Positions 28,301-39,548 of a stretch of DNA of 64,000 nucleotides are shown piece by piece. The stretch is taken from NCBI GenBank assembly GCA_905221605.1, contig CAJNDS010000558.1, forward strand, positions 312,001 to 376,000, given 5' to 3'. The notes beneath the pieces were generated by a model. That model worked only from the letters and a program-made list of their open reading frames with translations. It had not been told where the DNA came from and made no database searches. The DNA is from Symbiodinium natans. Taxonomy: Eukaryota > Sar > Dinophyceae > Suessiales > Symbiodiniaceae. Positions within the stretch are counted from its first letter, which is position 1. Each line of letters opens with the position of its first letter. Position numbers and translations under genes: made by a program.

Positions 28301-31300
28301 TAGTTACAAGTAGAGTTTCAAGAATCCTAAATTGGGTTATAAGGATCCTAAATTAACTACAGTTAGTATAGTAAGGGGGGCCCCTCCTTGTACCGAGCCC
28401 CAGCCAAGAACTGGGAGAGCGCCTCGTTCCCCCTTGGGCAAGGGCTCTCTCCTGACGCTCGGTGTCGTTGGGAAATGGCAGGCGAGTGAATGCTCGCAGG
28501 CAGTTGGTCGCGTCCTCCCCGGTGGCTGGAAGCATAATCTCCAGAAGATGGTTCTAGGTTTAGGGTTTAGAGGTTTGGGCTTCATCCAAGCCCCCTAGAA
28601 CCCTCAAACGCTTCGAGTAGGGCCTGGGCGCCCCAGTAACCTGCATCATGAAATCGAAAGCAACCTCTGTTTCTCGAAAAAGCTTAAAACAGGATCCTAA
28701 GCCCCAAAGCAAGGGAATGAGGGCGACAGGGTTCGAGTTCGGGTTGCTTGGGGCGATTTAGTTACCAGGGCTACTACTCGGGGTGCTCAGGGGTTAGGGT
28801 GCTGTGGTCTTGGCGGCAGCTAAACCCCTGAGCCCTTGAACTTTGGCTCCTTGACCCCAACTTCCAAAACGCCCTAAACCCTAAACCCGAAACCCTAAAC
28901 CCTAAACCCTCATGCTGCCTGCAAGGGAGCGTGGGTTCTCGGAGAGCTCGCAGCACCAGCCTCATATTGGTCCACAGGCTTACTCGGAGGTTCAGGGTAC
29001 TTGTAAGTGTAGTTGTAACCCACTTATAAGCCCCTTAAGTACACTACCAGGCTCATCGCGGTCCACAGGCTTATAGTCAAAGGACACGGATTTTGGGGGA
29101 ACTGGGGGCTTCATACCTTCAGACAATGGCAAAAGATGCTAGCACAGTCCCCAGCCCCTGGACCATGGCACAGATTGTGCGGCCCGGCCTATACAGCAGC
29201 CTTTGAGAAGAAGGTGAAACTATGTGGGCTTGTATTGGGTAGGCTACGCTTTGCTTCACTTGAAAACTAAAACCTAAACCCTAAACCCTAAACCCTACAC
29301 CCTAAACCCTAAACCCTAAACCCTATACAAGTACACCTCTAAGTCCCGAAGCCCTACGTAAACCTGTGGCCCAAGCCGAAGTCCGTGATGCGCAGGTCCC
29401 CGCCATCGAGGAGCAAGTTGGATGGCTTTATGTCCTGGCACAGGCATTTAGGGTTGAGGGTTTAGGGTTTAGGGTTAGGGTTTAGGGTTTAGGGTTTGCG
29501 GTTTACCTGCACCCCCTAACTAGCCGTTAACAAAGCGGGCCTATCGAAATTGCTATTCTGGTTACAGGGTAGTTGGGCGGGGGTGCTGGTAGGTTTATAG
29601 GGTTAAAGTTCGGCGCTAATGCACACCCCCAAGGCCCAAAAACTCCAAACCCGTCCTTGCGCACATGCACCTCAACAAACATTGCGTGGCGCCACACCCT
29701 AAACCCTAAACCCTAAACCCTAAACCCTAAACCCTAAACCCTAAACCCTAAACCCTACACCCGAAAGTGTTCGGTTCGGGATGCACCCTTCCGAATCCCC
29801 GAGTTTTTGTATTTTAGTAATTTCTGGTTGAATAGCCAACTCTGAACCCAATTTAAAGCCTAGGAAGGGCTGTGCAAGCACATGTTGGATCCTGAAGTGC
29901 GCACCTGCCAAGAAACACCAAAACCCTCTGCAGATTCCCACCCCTGTACCTACGATACTCCGAAAGTTCCCTTTGCCAAGTTCCCCCCCATATCCTCAAG
30001 AAGGCCCGCTTATGCGAAAATTCAACCGCTGAAGCCCTTAACCCTGGCCCTAAACTCTAAACCCTAAACCCTAAACCCTAAACCCGAAAACCTAAACCCT
30101 AAACCCTAAACCTTAAACCCGAAACCCTAAACCCTAAACCCTAAACCCTACACACCAACCCTCAAGTCGTCCCAAAATCCAGTCCCGATGTAGGATGTGC
30201 ATGGAGTGCAGGTCCTGCTCAGCAGGCGTTCTAATTATCATCCCCCAATCGAGTGCAGGAGTTAGTGTTTCAGGGTTGAGGTCTGCACTATAAGGCGTTT
30301 CAAAGTTGAGGTCTAGATCAAGGGAATACTATAAATAGGGTTTCAAGGTTTGGGGCAAGTTGTGGGCTCAGAGACGAAGTGACAACTGCCATGACAATCA
30401 CACACAGTAGCATATGGGGGTTTCCGAAAGTAGGGGTACCCTTTTGGTGGGTCCCTTTGAGGGGACTCTATACTGTTTTGGGTATTGGTTACCCCTGTTT
30501 TGGAAAGTGCCCACATAGATCAAACCGACCTAGGCCCGCCCCCGGAGTGGGTCTGGTGTTTCTCAGTTGCTGAGTTCAGAAGCACCAAAAAGTGTACACT
30601 CTCACTTCTATAGGGGTTCTAGTATCCCAAAAAAGTGTAAAGTGTGCTCACTCAGCTACTAAGGTTGAAGCTGCCATACATGAAACACGCGTGGCCTGTG
30701 ATCAAGACCTCTGTCTTAGACATTCACACTTCATACAACTACCCCAAGCCCTACACTTTAACCCTCAAGTCCAGCCTGACAAGGGCAACACTTGGGGACC
30801 CTGTAGGATTTCAGTGAGGCACTTTGCAGGAGGGGAATTACCATGCGGGCACCCTGGCATACACGGCTTACAGAAGCCTTCAGCAACATGTAGGTTACGT
30901 CACGTTAAAGCCTAGACCCGAAAACTATATTTTGTAAGGCCTACGCCCGGAAACTACTTGGTCCACGGCCCGTACGCGGCCGTGGTGTTTCAGACACATT
31001 TGCAGATTGAGGGCAAGTGCATGGCGCATTAGTTTTTACAATGTATTCGTCGTTCGGGTCCAAAAAAGGTGCCCCCAAAACAGGGGTAACAAATCTAGCG
31101 AAAACTACTTCGGAAATCGCACAAGCTTCATATTTATGTGGTTCATGACTCATGTGTGAGTGTGAAAAGATCAAGAACCTTGAAGTGTTCTTTCAGCACG
31201 TCGCTAAACTCAGAATCGCAAAACGCTGTAAATACCAGTGTTTTGGGCATGGTCGCCAAAAGCATGGACGCTGGCGACAGCGTGTCTTGTTCGACATCCT

Positions 31301-34300
31301 TGCCCAGTATGTTGTACAAAGTGATGAAAATCTGTAAAATGCCGGTGGTTTGGGCATGGTCACCAAAGGCATGGACGCTTGCGACAATGTGTCTTGTTCC
31401 ACATCCTTGCGCAGTATGTTGTACGAAGAGATGAAAACGCTGCAAATGCCAGGGTTTTGGGCATAGGCGCAATATGAGTGACGTTCTTATCCCCCCCCCT
31501 CCCCCCCTCCCCTGAAACGGAGCCAAAACGAAAAATGTGGACTTTAACGCCATGGTCCAACTACTTACCTCAGTGCATTGGGATTGGGGTGGGTTGACGT
31601 CGAAGTCCGTGACAAGAAAACCTTGACAAAATCGAAAGGAACTAAAGTTGAGGCTTAGGGTACCCAACTTGAATAGACCATTAGATGAATAATGATCGAA
31701 TGCAATGAGGACCAGTGAGCATCAACAAACAGGCACAAGTGCGTGCAGAAGTATTTCAGTGCTTCTGGCTGTACATGTGAGTGGTAGCCTTCCAAGCAAC
31801 ATGGACACACCACGTTGCAGACTGCAGCCAGGAAATTGCACGCTTCTCTCGCTAGCGGCTTCGTCCCGTTGTATTGTAATTGGCCCGTTCTTCGTTGCCA
31901 TTGCAAACCCTACAGGCTGGTTGCTAGTAGGGAATGAGGGAATGAGGGCCCTCTTTTGACACAAACAGGCCTTGGACTGTGAAGACCTTCGAGGGCGAGG
32001 CTTGAAAAGGAAGACCCTAAGGCCTGGACCCTACCTAGACCCCCCCCCCCCCCAAGTACCCCTCAAGCCTAAATAACCCTAAACCCTAAACCCGAAACCC
32101 TAAACCCTAGTACCCGTGAAGATACCCCAAGCAATTACTCCCCAAGATATGCTTCGGATCTTCTTAATGGGTACTCACGGGGTCCTCACTTCACTGCCTG
32201 CAATACCCCTATCCCGCCTGAATGCCGGCCATGAGCTGTGCGGCATAGTACCGTGTCTCAGCCTTTCCATGAAGTACGCGACTTCGAGGTTCATGGGTAT
32301 AGCTGGGGGTTTTGGGGCCTACGTCCAGGCAGCCGGAACAAGCTAGTCCAAACGCAGGTAATGCAGCAATGCATATACATCATTGGGAACACATATGCAA
32401 TCACGATCGGCCATCTTGAGTATCATCCGGCAATCTTACTCTGTAATCCTACACCCTAATCCATAGACCCTAGACCCTAAACCCTATAAACCCTAGACAA
32501 TGGACTCTAAACCCGACGGCCTAAAATTGAGCTCACCGGTGAGGACTTTCAAGCGCCCCGGCCCTGCTTGCAGGCCTACACAAAAGTCCCTGTCTGGAGC
32601 AACGTTTATACACTTAAGTGTGCACCTGGAACCCTAAACCCTAAACCCTACATCCTAAACCCTAATTCCTAAACCCCAAACCCTAAACCCTAAATGCTAA
32701 ACCCTAAACCCTTTACAAGGTGCCGTTATTCTTGTACATTTGAGGCCTCAAGCGTTGGGGGGCCGGGATGTTTGTGTACTTGCAACCTTACAGGGGTCTG
32801 GGATGCTGAGGAACGATGGGGCTCATGACGAGGGCACCTTTGTATACAGACAGACACATAGTGTATATATATATATAATATCCATTATGAAATGTTCATA
32901 GTACTATGATAGTATTAAATAACTCTATATATATATATATATATATACACTTGCAGATCTCTACATATGTATACATATATAACAAAATCACTCCATCTAT
33001 ACACGCACACCTATATATATATATGTATGTATGTATGTATGTATATACAAACAATAGTCCCTTCACGCTCAGGGTTTCCGCTCGCCTCGTCAATTCGCCC
33101 GCGGGCGTCCAGGATCTGTTGGAGGTCGCAGCTGCATAAGGCCAACCTGGCACCCCATGGGCTTCGGGTTTTGAAGGGTTTTGAAGGGTTTTGGGGGTTT
33201 AGGGTTTAGGGTTTAGGGTTTAGGGTTTAGGGTTTAGGGTTTAGAGCTTAGGGTTTGGAAAAGTTTCGGGTTCAGGGAACAGATGTCAGTGTCTTCTAGG
33301 TGAGGAGACGAACCCAGAGGCCCCAATATCCCCCTATAAGGCAACATTCCTGAAAACTATATACCCCCTGAGAATACCCCTTCTTCGCCAATATTCCTGA
33401 AAACTACGGTTCCCTAGGGGTCCATGTACCGATGTAGTACATACTTGGGCCCTAAAGCTACTTTATGGGAACCCCTTTGAGGCCCCAATGATATACCACA
33501 TATATATATATATATATATATTTCTATGTATATATCCAATGATATACCACATATATATATATATGTATATCTCCAATGATATACCACATATGTATATATA
33601 TATATATATAGGTACATGGACTGTTAGGGAGGTTGGGTTCATACCCCTAACCCCAGATGCGCCTCAGGTAGACAGCGCCGCATTCCTCCACCTTGGGCGG
33701 GCCCATAGATTGAAACCCCACAGGGTTTAGGGTTTAGGGCTAGGGTTCGTAAGGGAAGGGGGGAATCGACCCGCTACATTTGCAGGCCGTTCTTGCTTGT
33801 TTCAGTTTGTATGCAGAATGAGAACTGAAGCAACTAGTATGCAAGAATACTTCATTGCCATGTAAAACTGGTACATGTAATTGATTCGTGCGTAAAGAGC
33901 ATTTAGACCAGCAGTTTGATAAACAAAGTAACAGCAGTATGTACTGCTTTACCTAGAAGCAGACACTTTTTGACCACTAAAAACAGCCCAAAATCTGCCC
34001 GCCCACCCCGAAACCCTAAACCCTAAACCCGACAAGCCCTAAGCCCTAAGCCCTAAACCTTAAACCCTATAAGCCCTAAACCCTAGACCCTAAACCCCCC
34101 CCCCCCCTCCCCCAAGAAAACAAAAAAGACTGAGCTCCAGGGCCGCATCCACGATTTGCACCACACGGCGGCCGCGGCCGTGAGGGTCCTTTGCCAAAGC
34201 TCCGTTGCCCAGAGGGCTGCGGTTTTTCTGGTTCAGGGTTTAGGGTTTAGGGTTCTGTTTGGCAGGTCCCCCCCATATCGGAGCCGCTGTGCCCTGGGCC

Positions 34301-35082
34301 CAGACGCGCTTTCCGGGTTCTAGGGTGTGGTGTTTGGAGGGTTTTAGAGGGTTTTGGAGGGTTTAGGAGGGTTTAGGAGGGTTTAGGGGGGTTTAGGGGG
34401 GTGCAGGTTTAGGCTGTTGGGTTTTCGGAGGCTTGTGCGGGAGAAGGGCTTTAGGGTTTGGGGTTTGTTTCGGTTGGGCTTTAGGGTGTAGGGATCAGGG
34501 GTTTAGGGGTTTCGGGTTTTAGGGTTCAGGTTTTGGGCTTTGTGGCGTTTTTCGTTTGAGGTTGACTGCCTGGGACATGGAAGAAGGACCAAGGGTAGGC
34601 CTTTAGGCGGCGGGGGGTTCGCCTCGGAGGTTGGTTGGCATATTCGGCGTGAGGGTTAAAGCTCAATGAAAACCCCAACAGCTCCTAAACCCTAAACCCT
34701 TCACCCTATACCCAGGTCATAGGGAGTTCGGCTCTGGGGCTCGCAGCTTCGAAGCCATGCACCTCTCAGCCAGCTGCTGTCGTCCCGGTAGGGTGCAAGA
34801 GCTACACTATATATTCAAAGGGCCCATACTTCGGATCCCTGTAAACAAGGGTAAGGGCCCATACTACGGCCCAATGGTTCCAACCTAAACCTAAACCTGA
34901 AAACCCAAAACCCAAAACCCCAAACCCTAAACTCTTACTCCTAAACTCTTAACCCTAAACCCAAAGCCCTAAGCCCTAAACCCTAAACCCTAAACCCTAA
35001 ACCCTACCTGTAGAAAGGTCCCCGGGGCTCCTCGGCACAGCGCCGGAGAGCCGAAAGTTCATTCCCTGGGGAGGGGGGGGGT

Positions 35083-35115
<33 letters not shown>

Positions 35116-35136
35116 GCCCCTCTCGTGAGATTGACT

Positions 35137-35170
<34 letters not shown>

Positions 35171-37378
35171 GGGACTGCCCCTCTCGTGAGATTGACTCGG
35201 TGGGTCAATTTTTTAAAACCCTATAATTGGACACACGAGGTAGGGTTTGGGGTTTGGGGTTTGGGGTTTGGGGTTTAGGGTTTAGGGTTTAGGGATGAGG
35301 GGTTTGGGGGTTTTAGGGGTTTGGAGGTTTACAGGGGTTGATGGCGGTTTAGGGGTTTAGTTTAAGGGTTGGATGCCCAGTACTTTCAGAATAGAAGGTG
35401 CTCTCTCAAAAGGGAGCCTCACAGCCCTGAGGCTTTGGATGCTGGGCTGAACATCCTGGTTTGCAGGATGTAGGGCCAGGAAGGGAGCCCCCAAAAAGCA
35501 AATCAGAATTTAGAGCATTGCCCTTTGGGATGTTGCCCCTTATCGGGGGGTACTAGACTTTGCACTAAGGACTGCTAGTATGAGGGGGAACAGCCCAAAC
35601 GACGCTTTTTTACGGGGTCTGCCTGCCTAGCGATTCCCGGGAGCATGCGTGTGAGATCGCAACCTGTGTGAAGTTGAGCCTTGTGTTTCAGAGCTGCTTG
35701 GGCTTGGGGCTTATGTCTGAGACTATTTTCTCCATAAACCCTATAAACCCCATAAAACCTAGACCCCACATAAACCCTAAAAGCTAAACCCTAAACCCTA
35801 AACAAACCTTCAAAAACCCTAGTCTCAGCTCCTGGCAAATTTGGCCCTCAATCCCTCGGCATGCGAAAGCCGGTCGGTTGAGCACTTTGACGGCCTCAGC
35901 TGCAGGAAGTAAGCCCTGAACCCTAAACCCTAAACCCTAAACCCTAAACCCTAAACGACATCTGCGCGCCACTTTACTTTCGGCGTAGCTGACTGACACC
36001 CTAAGCGGCGACCTGAACTCCGGACCATCGGAATAACCCGAAACCCTCAGATTTATAAAAAAAAGTCCTAAGCCGAACAACCTGAGAAACACAACGGAGA
36101 TGAACAGCAACACTACACAGTCCAGCACCAGGAGCCTCAGAGCGAACACTGAACTTAGAAAAAAAACAAATGGACTTGGATCAACAAGAAAACGAGAAAA
36201 CAAAACACGACGATACCCGACACCCGAAATCCGAAACCCTAAAACCCTTGAACCCTGAAATCCCAAAAGCCCCCCAACCAAAATGCTAAGATAGAAATAG
36301 AAAGTTCGCAAGGCTCCGAACCCTAAAGTCCTTGAACACTGAAGTCCCAAAGGCCCCCCCCCCCCCCCCCCCCAACGCTAAGTTAGAAACAGAAAGTTCG
36401 CAAGGCTCCGACCCAGATTCGCCCGGAGCTGCGTTCCTACGGCCCGGAGGAATGATGTGAGCGTCATCTCCGGTTTCAGGCTTTTTGGGGCTTGGGGCTT
36501 CAAGACTCAACTTAGTGGATTGGGTTTAAGGGGTTAGGGTTTAGGGTTTAGGGCTTAGGGCTTCGGGTTTAGGGCCTGAAGGTTTCAGAGTTTTATCGGG
36601 TTTTGACTTGAAGGCTTGGAGAAGGTCTTCGGGCGTGGTGCATTCAGGGTTTGAACGGAGGGATTGGTGGTTCGAAGGTCTCAGGGTGCAGATGTTTAGT
36701 GTTTGGGAGGTTTCAGCGTGTAGGGGTTGAGAGTCGCCCTAAACCCTAAACCCTAAACCCCTAAAGCGGTTCAAGGCTTCAGGGGCTTCATGGGGTGCTG
36801 GGGTTGAGATGGTTGGAGTGTTTCCGGCCGGAGGCGTAAGTGTCACATGGTTTAAGCCCGAGAGTTCGGTACATGGACCTTAATTCTAAGGATGAGCTTT
36901 AGGGTTTATCGGGGTATGGGGTTTCTTGTCTAGAGGTTTAGGGCTTATGGGGTTCAGGGTAGACAGGGCTTAAGGTTGGTAAGGTGGCAGGTAAGGGTTT
37001 AGGGTTTAGGGTTTAGGGTTCAGGGTTCAGGGTTTAGGGTTTAGGGTTTAGGGTTTAGGGTAACCACAGAGCGGAGGTTGTGACCTTTTGGGGGAGCCCG
37101 GTGGACCGAATGAAGGGTACATGAATCCCACCACCACCTGGTCGCCTGAGGGCTAAGGTTTATCGCGTTGGCTACGGGTCTTGGGGTGTATAGGGTTAGG
37201 GTTTAGGGTTTTGGGTTTTGGGTTAGGGGTTAGGGTTTAGGGTTTAGGGGTTAGGGTTTAGGGTTTAGGGCTTAGGGCTTAGGGAGTTTAGGGCTTAGAG
37301 TTCAAGTTGCCGTCCAGAGAAAGATGGCTCCTTCGCCCGCAAGACCTGGGCGAAGGCACCCACTCCGATGACTGGCGC
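25221..37378 (-). CDS. Ser/Thr protein kinase gene (multi-exon)
   Basis: Exons, in transcript order: 37378-about 37308 (Gly-rich loop), 35065-35008 (possible helix C), 34188-about 34135 (possible beta4), 33131-33086, 32262-32218, 30214-30185, 29434-29364, 27133-about 27043, and 25304-25221. Together they give [57 protein letters not shown] and [10 protein letters not shown]. Junctions 33086 to 27133 agree in phase. The beta3 Lys exon and the D-x-W-x-x-G exon were not located with confidence. Overall resemblance is to AGC/PDK1-like kinases. Introns reach 2.2 kb and are filled with telomere units and fold-back elements. Confidence 0.8.
25473..25552. mobile_element. family-F element, shortened
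   Basis: CGCTTGGAAGCCCTTGTCAC ... GAAAGCCCCAAGTAGGTG; the core GTATCCCCTGGAAAGCC is duplicated. Half the length of the 121-bp copy at 22230-22350. Confidence 0.6.
27043..27133 (-). CDS. kinase exon: activation loop and APE
   Basis: After acceptor TTTTTGACAG|A, in phase 2 with the previous exon, it encodes [20 protein letters not shown] then [10 protein letters not shown]-x-x-YMAPE is subdomain VIII and the loop length is normal. The 3' end is uncertain; GA after AAGCAG is one option. A longer open frame through this region on the other strand is judged chance. Confidence 0.88.
27370..27474. mobile_element. family-F element
   Basis: GAAGCTCTTTTGACTTAGTA ... AAGTCAGCAAGCTTCCAAG. Inside the 2.2-kb kinase intron between the DFG and APE exons. 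Confidence 0.75.
28126..28216. mobile_element. family-K element
   Basis: GGCCTGAATAATTACAATAG ... ATTTTAAAATGTTCCGAACCC. On the minus strand it has GT...CAG ends and CAGG flanks; flanking sequence would read through in frame, but the element lies inside the kinase DFG/APE intron, so that frame is a decoy. Confidence 0.68.
28286..28401. mobile_element. family-G fold-back element
   Basis: ACAAGGAGGGGCCCCCCTAG ... AGGGGGGCCCCTCCTTGT, terminal 18 bp almost perfectly complementary; inner AGGATCCTAAATT / AAATTGGGTTATAAGGATCC. On the minus strand the left terminus reads GTACAAGG, a plausible donor. Other copies: 58418-58543 and a C/G-tract-ended one at 60198-60312. Confidence 0.8.
29364..29434 (-). 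CDS. kinase exon: catalytic loop and DFG
   Basis: 71 nt encoding [20 protein letters not shown] then LGHR. It contains the catalytic Asp, the K-P-x-N of subdomain VIb and the magnesium-binding DFG. Acceptor GCCAG|GAC, donor CACAG|GTTTACG (phase 2). GGAC at both ends of the upstream intron is the repeated junction motif. Confidence 0.92.
30185..30214 (-). CDS. kinase micro-exon: LHSMHILHR
   Basis: A 30-nt, 10-codon exon encoding [10 protein letters not shown]. Acceptor GAGCAG|GAC; donor is GA (CATCGG|GACTGG). Joined to the next exon it completes the catalytic loop H-R-D. It is separated from helix E by a 2003-nt intron and from the rest of the loop by 750 nt. Confidence 0.85.
30412..30516. 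mobile_element. family-D element
   Basis: ATGGGGGTTTCCGAAAGTAG ... TTTTGGAAAGTGCCCACAT. Arms pair over about 40 bp; a family-I element follows at 30562-30664. Within the long kinase intron 30215-32217. Confidence 0.7.
30562..30664. mobile_element. family-I element
   Basis: CTCAGTTGCTGAGTTCAGAA ... GCTCACTCAGCTACTAAGG. Inside kinase intron 30215-32217. Confidence 0.72.
31226..31470. repeat. 107-bp tandem repeat, 2.3 copies
   Basis: Copies start at 31226, 31332 and 31440, roughly 80-85 percent alike by eye. On the minus strand each can encode a related peptide, [12 protein letters not shown] and [12 protein letters not shown], in different frames of the window because 107 is not a multiple of three. 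Confidence 0.85.
32218..32262 (-). CDS. kinase exon: helix E
   Basis: Exactly 15 codons encoding [15 protein letters not shown], the helix E that precedes the catalytic loop (typically R-F-Y-x-A-Q/E-I). Acceptor GAAAG|GCT, donor ATTCAG|GCGGG (GC type). CAGG recurs at the next acceptor. Confidence 0.85.
33086..33131 (-). CDS. kinase exon: hinge/helix D
   Basis: 46 nt encoding [15 protein letters not shown], the acidic-DL region after the hinge. Acceptor TTATGCAG|C; donor GACGAG|GCGAG (GC type). The next exon starts AAG|GCTGAG, so AGGC is repeated at both intron ends, and the phase-0 join to AETRYYAAQ gives the expected continuous helix. Confidence 0.82.
33417..33630. mobile_element. family-C element with expanded AT loop
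   Basis: GGGTCCATGTACCGATG ... AGGTACATGGACTGTTAGG. The loop contains three copies of CCAATGATATACCACATAT interspersed with AT dinucleotides, so this copy grew by internal tandem duplication rather than by telomere units. Confidence 0.75.
33648..33711 (-). CDS. candidate exon [16 protein letters not shown]
   Basis: About 64 nt open frame reading [18 protein letters not shown] before telomere units. It lies inside the kinase gene. An E-E-C-x-x-V-Y-L-R-R run is weakly helix-C-like, making it an alternative to 35008-35065. No further support. Confidence 0.25.
34135..34188 (-). CDS. possible kinase exon: beta4/beta5
   Basis: Encodes [18 protein letters not shown] after acceptor [19 protein letters not shown] resembles the hydrophobic beta4 strand of kinases. 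GGACC is repeated at the preceding exon's end. Phase conflicts with the favoured frame of 35008-35065, so one of the two assignments is wrong or an exon is missing. Confidence 0.42.
35008..35065 (-). CDS. possible kinase exon: helix C
   Basis: 58 nt between a poly-C tract ending CCCCAG|GG and donor CAG|GTAGGG. One frame reads [18 protein letters not shown], which resembles the N-E-x-x-x-L ... PF segment (helix C Glu to beta4) of AGC kinases. A second frame is also open, and the phase does not join cleanly to the exon at 34188, so this is tentative. Confidence 0.48.
35072..35200. repeat. duplicated G-tract plus 27-bp unit
   Basis: A G tract of about 30 followed by GACTGCCCCTCTCGTGAGAT-TGACTCGG occurs twice in a row. 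The sense-strand C tract here is the pyrimidine tract before exon 35008-35065. Confidence 0.93.
36245..36413. repeat. imperfect tandem duplication of about 85 bp
   Basis: TTGAACCCTGAAATCCCAAA ... GAAAGTTCGCAAGGCTCCGA twice; the second copy has a 16-C tract where the first has CCCCCCAACC. Confidence 0.85.
37308..37378 (-). CDS. kinase exon: glycine-rich loop
   Basis: Encodes [20 protein letters not shown] followed by SGR. GxGxFAxV plus the AKE strand is the ATP-binding loop of a protein kinase. Acceptor GTCAG|GCG. The 3' end is uncertain (GC donor near CGG|GCAAC in phase 2 is possible). It lies 2.2 kb from the next recognised kinase exon. Confidence 0.72.
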
Positions 37379-38023
37379 CTGACGCAATGGACGCTTGCTT
37401 AGGGGTGCAGAGATTTTATGGGGTTTAGGGTGTGTCGGGTTTAGGGTTTAGGGTTTAGGGGCTTGATATGGGGGTCCAGGGTGCAGGGTTAGGGTATAGG
37501 GGCTTGGGGGTTAAGAGTGTATAGGGGCTTGGGGCTTGCTCGGAGGTCCATAGGTGTCGTATAACTAGGGGCTCAAACTGTAGGAATGAATAACTTCTTG
37601 CTCGCCCATAAGCTTTCACGTGGGCCCTAACCCTAAAGCCAGGCCTCCTTTGAGCTAGAGGCGTGTAGGGTTTAGGGTTTGGGGTTTAGGGTTTAGGCTT
37701 TAGGGTTTGGGGTTTGGGGTTTAGGTTTTAGGGTTTAGGGTTTAGGCTTTGGGGTCACGGTTGAGGCTTGGGGCTTGGGGTTGGTGAAAGGGTTTTCTGA
37801 TCCCGATAGCCCATAAGCCTGAAACCTCAACCATAAGCTGCAGTGCCGCCGCCACCGTTCATAAACCATGCCCATGCGGGTTTAGGGCTTAGGGTCTCCC
37901 AGAGCAAACAAATTCATGCACCTTACCTTACCTCTAAGGGTAGTTTAGTGGGCCCTGAATACCTTCTTTAAAGGGCTCTGAAGTATGGCGCCGTTTCTAT
38001 AGGGTACAGTACGGAATATGACT

Positions 38024-38124
38024 TAGTTGCTGAGTTCATAAGTCCCTAAAAAGTGTACACTTTCAGTTCTGTAGGAAATCATAGTATCCCAAAAAGTGTA
38101 AGGTGCGCCCACTCAGCTACGAAG
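38024..38124. mobile_element. family-I element
   Basis: TTAGTTGCTGAGTTCATAAG ... CACTCAGCTACGAAG with paired AAAAAGTGTACACTTTC / CCCAAAAAGTGTAAGG. Second copy at 30562-30664 is about 85 percent alike by eye. Confidence 0.72.
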
Positions 38125-38159
38125 ATAAGAGGTATATAAAGGGTCCCCATTTCAGGGCC

Positions 38160-38271
38160 CACATGGGGGTTTACGAAAATAGGTGCCCTAAAATAGACCC
38201 CAAATAGTAGATTCCCTTATATTAAGGACCCAATAAGGTAACCCCCAATTCGGAAACCACCACATAAAGGG
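38160..38271. mobile_element. family-D element, intact
   Basis: CACATGGGGGTTTACGAAAA ... AATTCGGAAACCACCACAT with central AATAGTAGATTCCCTTAT. About 112 bp; best reference copy of family D. Confidence 0.75.
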
Positions 38272-39548
38272 ACCATGTTAATGCCCTAAAACTTCCTCAG
38301 GGTGTTAGGGTGTTAGGGTGTTAGGGTGTTAGGGTGTTAGGGTTTAGGGCTAGGGTTTGGAGTCTGGAGTGGGGTTGAGGAGGACAAGCAAAAGCCTGCT
38401 GGTCCAGCTCGAAATCGTTCTGCCACTGTCGCGGAAGCGACGGCGGGCTGTGCAGGGGTGCCGGCCTCGGGATGGAATAGGGTTTAGGGTTTAGGCTTTA
38501 GGGTTTTAGGGTTTAGGGTTTAGGGTTTAGGGTTTAGGGTTTAGGGTTTAGGGTTTAGGGTTCAGGGTTTAGAATTCAGGGTTTAGGGATAAGAGTTAGG
38601 GTTTAAGGGTTTAGGGTTTAAAGTTGCTTACCGCGTAGGTATTTAGGGAACCTGAGGGAAGTCTAGGGAGCCCTTGGGAGTAGTGGGGAGTATTCGGGAA
38701 CCTGGGTTACATACCCCCCCCCCTTGAACCCCCTCCCTTAAGAACCCCATAATTTCAGGGCTTCGGGTTTGGGCGCTTTACATGGCTTCTATGCACGAAG
38801 CTGCCAAGACTAAGGCCGTTAATCCCCCTACACCCTAAACCCTGAACCCTAAACCCTGAACCCTAACCCCTAAACCTTAAACCCTAAACCTTAAACCCTA
38901 AACCCAAAACCCCCAAGTATCAAGCCCTAGATCCCAAAAGCCCTGTGACAGACACTTGTTCCTAACATCAGACCTCCAGGTTTAGGGTTTAGGGTTTAGG
39001 GTTTAGGGGTTAGGGTTTTTGGCGAAAAAGAGAAAATCTCATTCACCCAGGACTTGTGGAGCCCTAACCCCTGAGTCCCAGGGTTGGCCAACCGTTGAGG
39101 GTGCAAAACGGGAGATCACCTCCAAAAACTACTCTTTGCTTAAGACCACCCATAAGAATAAACAAGATTAATCCCTATATTTCCAATAGTAAGGAAAAAC
39201 CTGCTATTTTTTCGGGGTTCTTACGCAATCAGTCGAAAATCATAAGTAGTTGGGGCAGACCCGTACACCCTTGGGTGGACCCTTCACGCCCCAAACTCCT
39301 GCACCCCCGAAGCACCCTAAACACCCTAAAACCTAAAACCCTAAACCCTAAACCCTAAAGACCTAGCACCGTCTGTTAAGCTCCGGTCTCCGATGCTGGT
39401 GGTGGAGCCGGCCTGCGGCTCATCACGCGCCCGAGGATTTGGGCTAGCTTGAGTTTGGCCTTAGGGCTTCCGGTTCGGAGTTGAGGGTTATGGGCTCGCT
39501 CCCCGAGTACCTTTACCACATGGGTGGACTAGCCCATTTTGCCCTGCC

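Noticed and set aside
35937-36350. 137-codon minus-strand ORF
   Set aside because: Half of it is Leu/Phe/Val-rich translation of degenerate repeats and an imperfect tandem duplication; only its upper-coordinate-distal end (about 35950-36030) looks protein-like.
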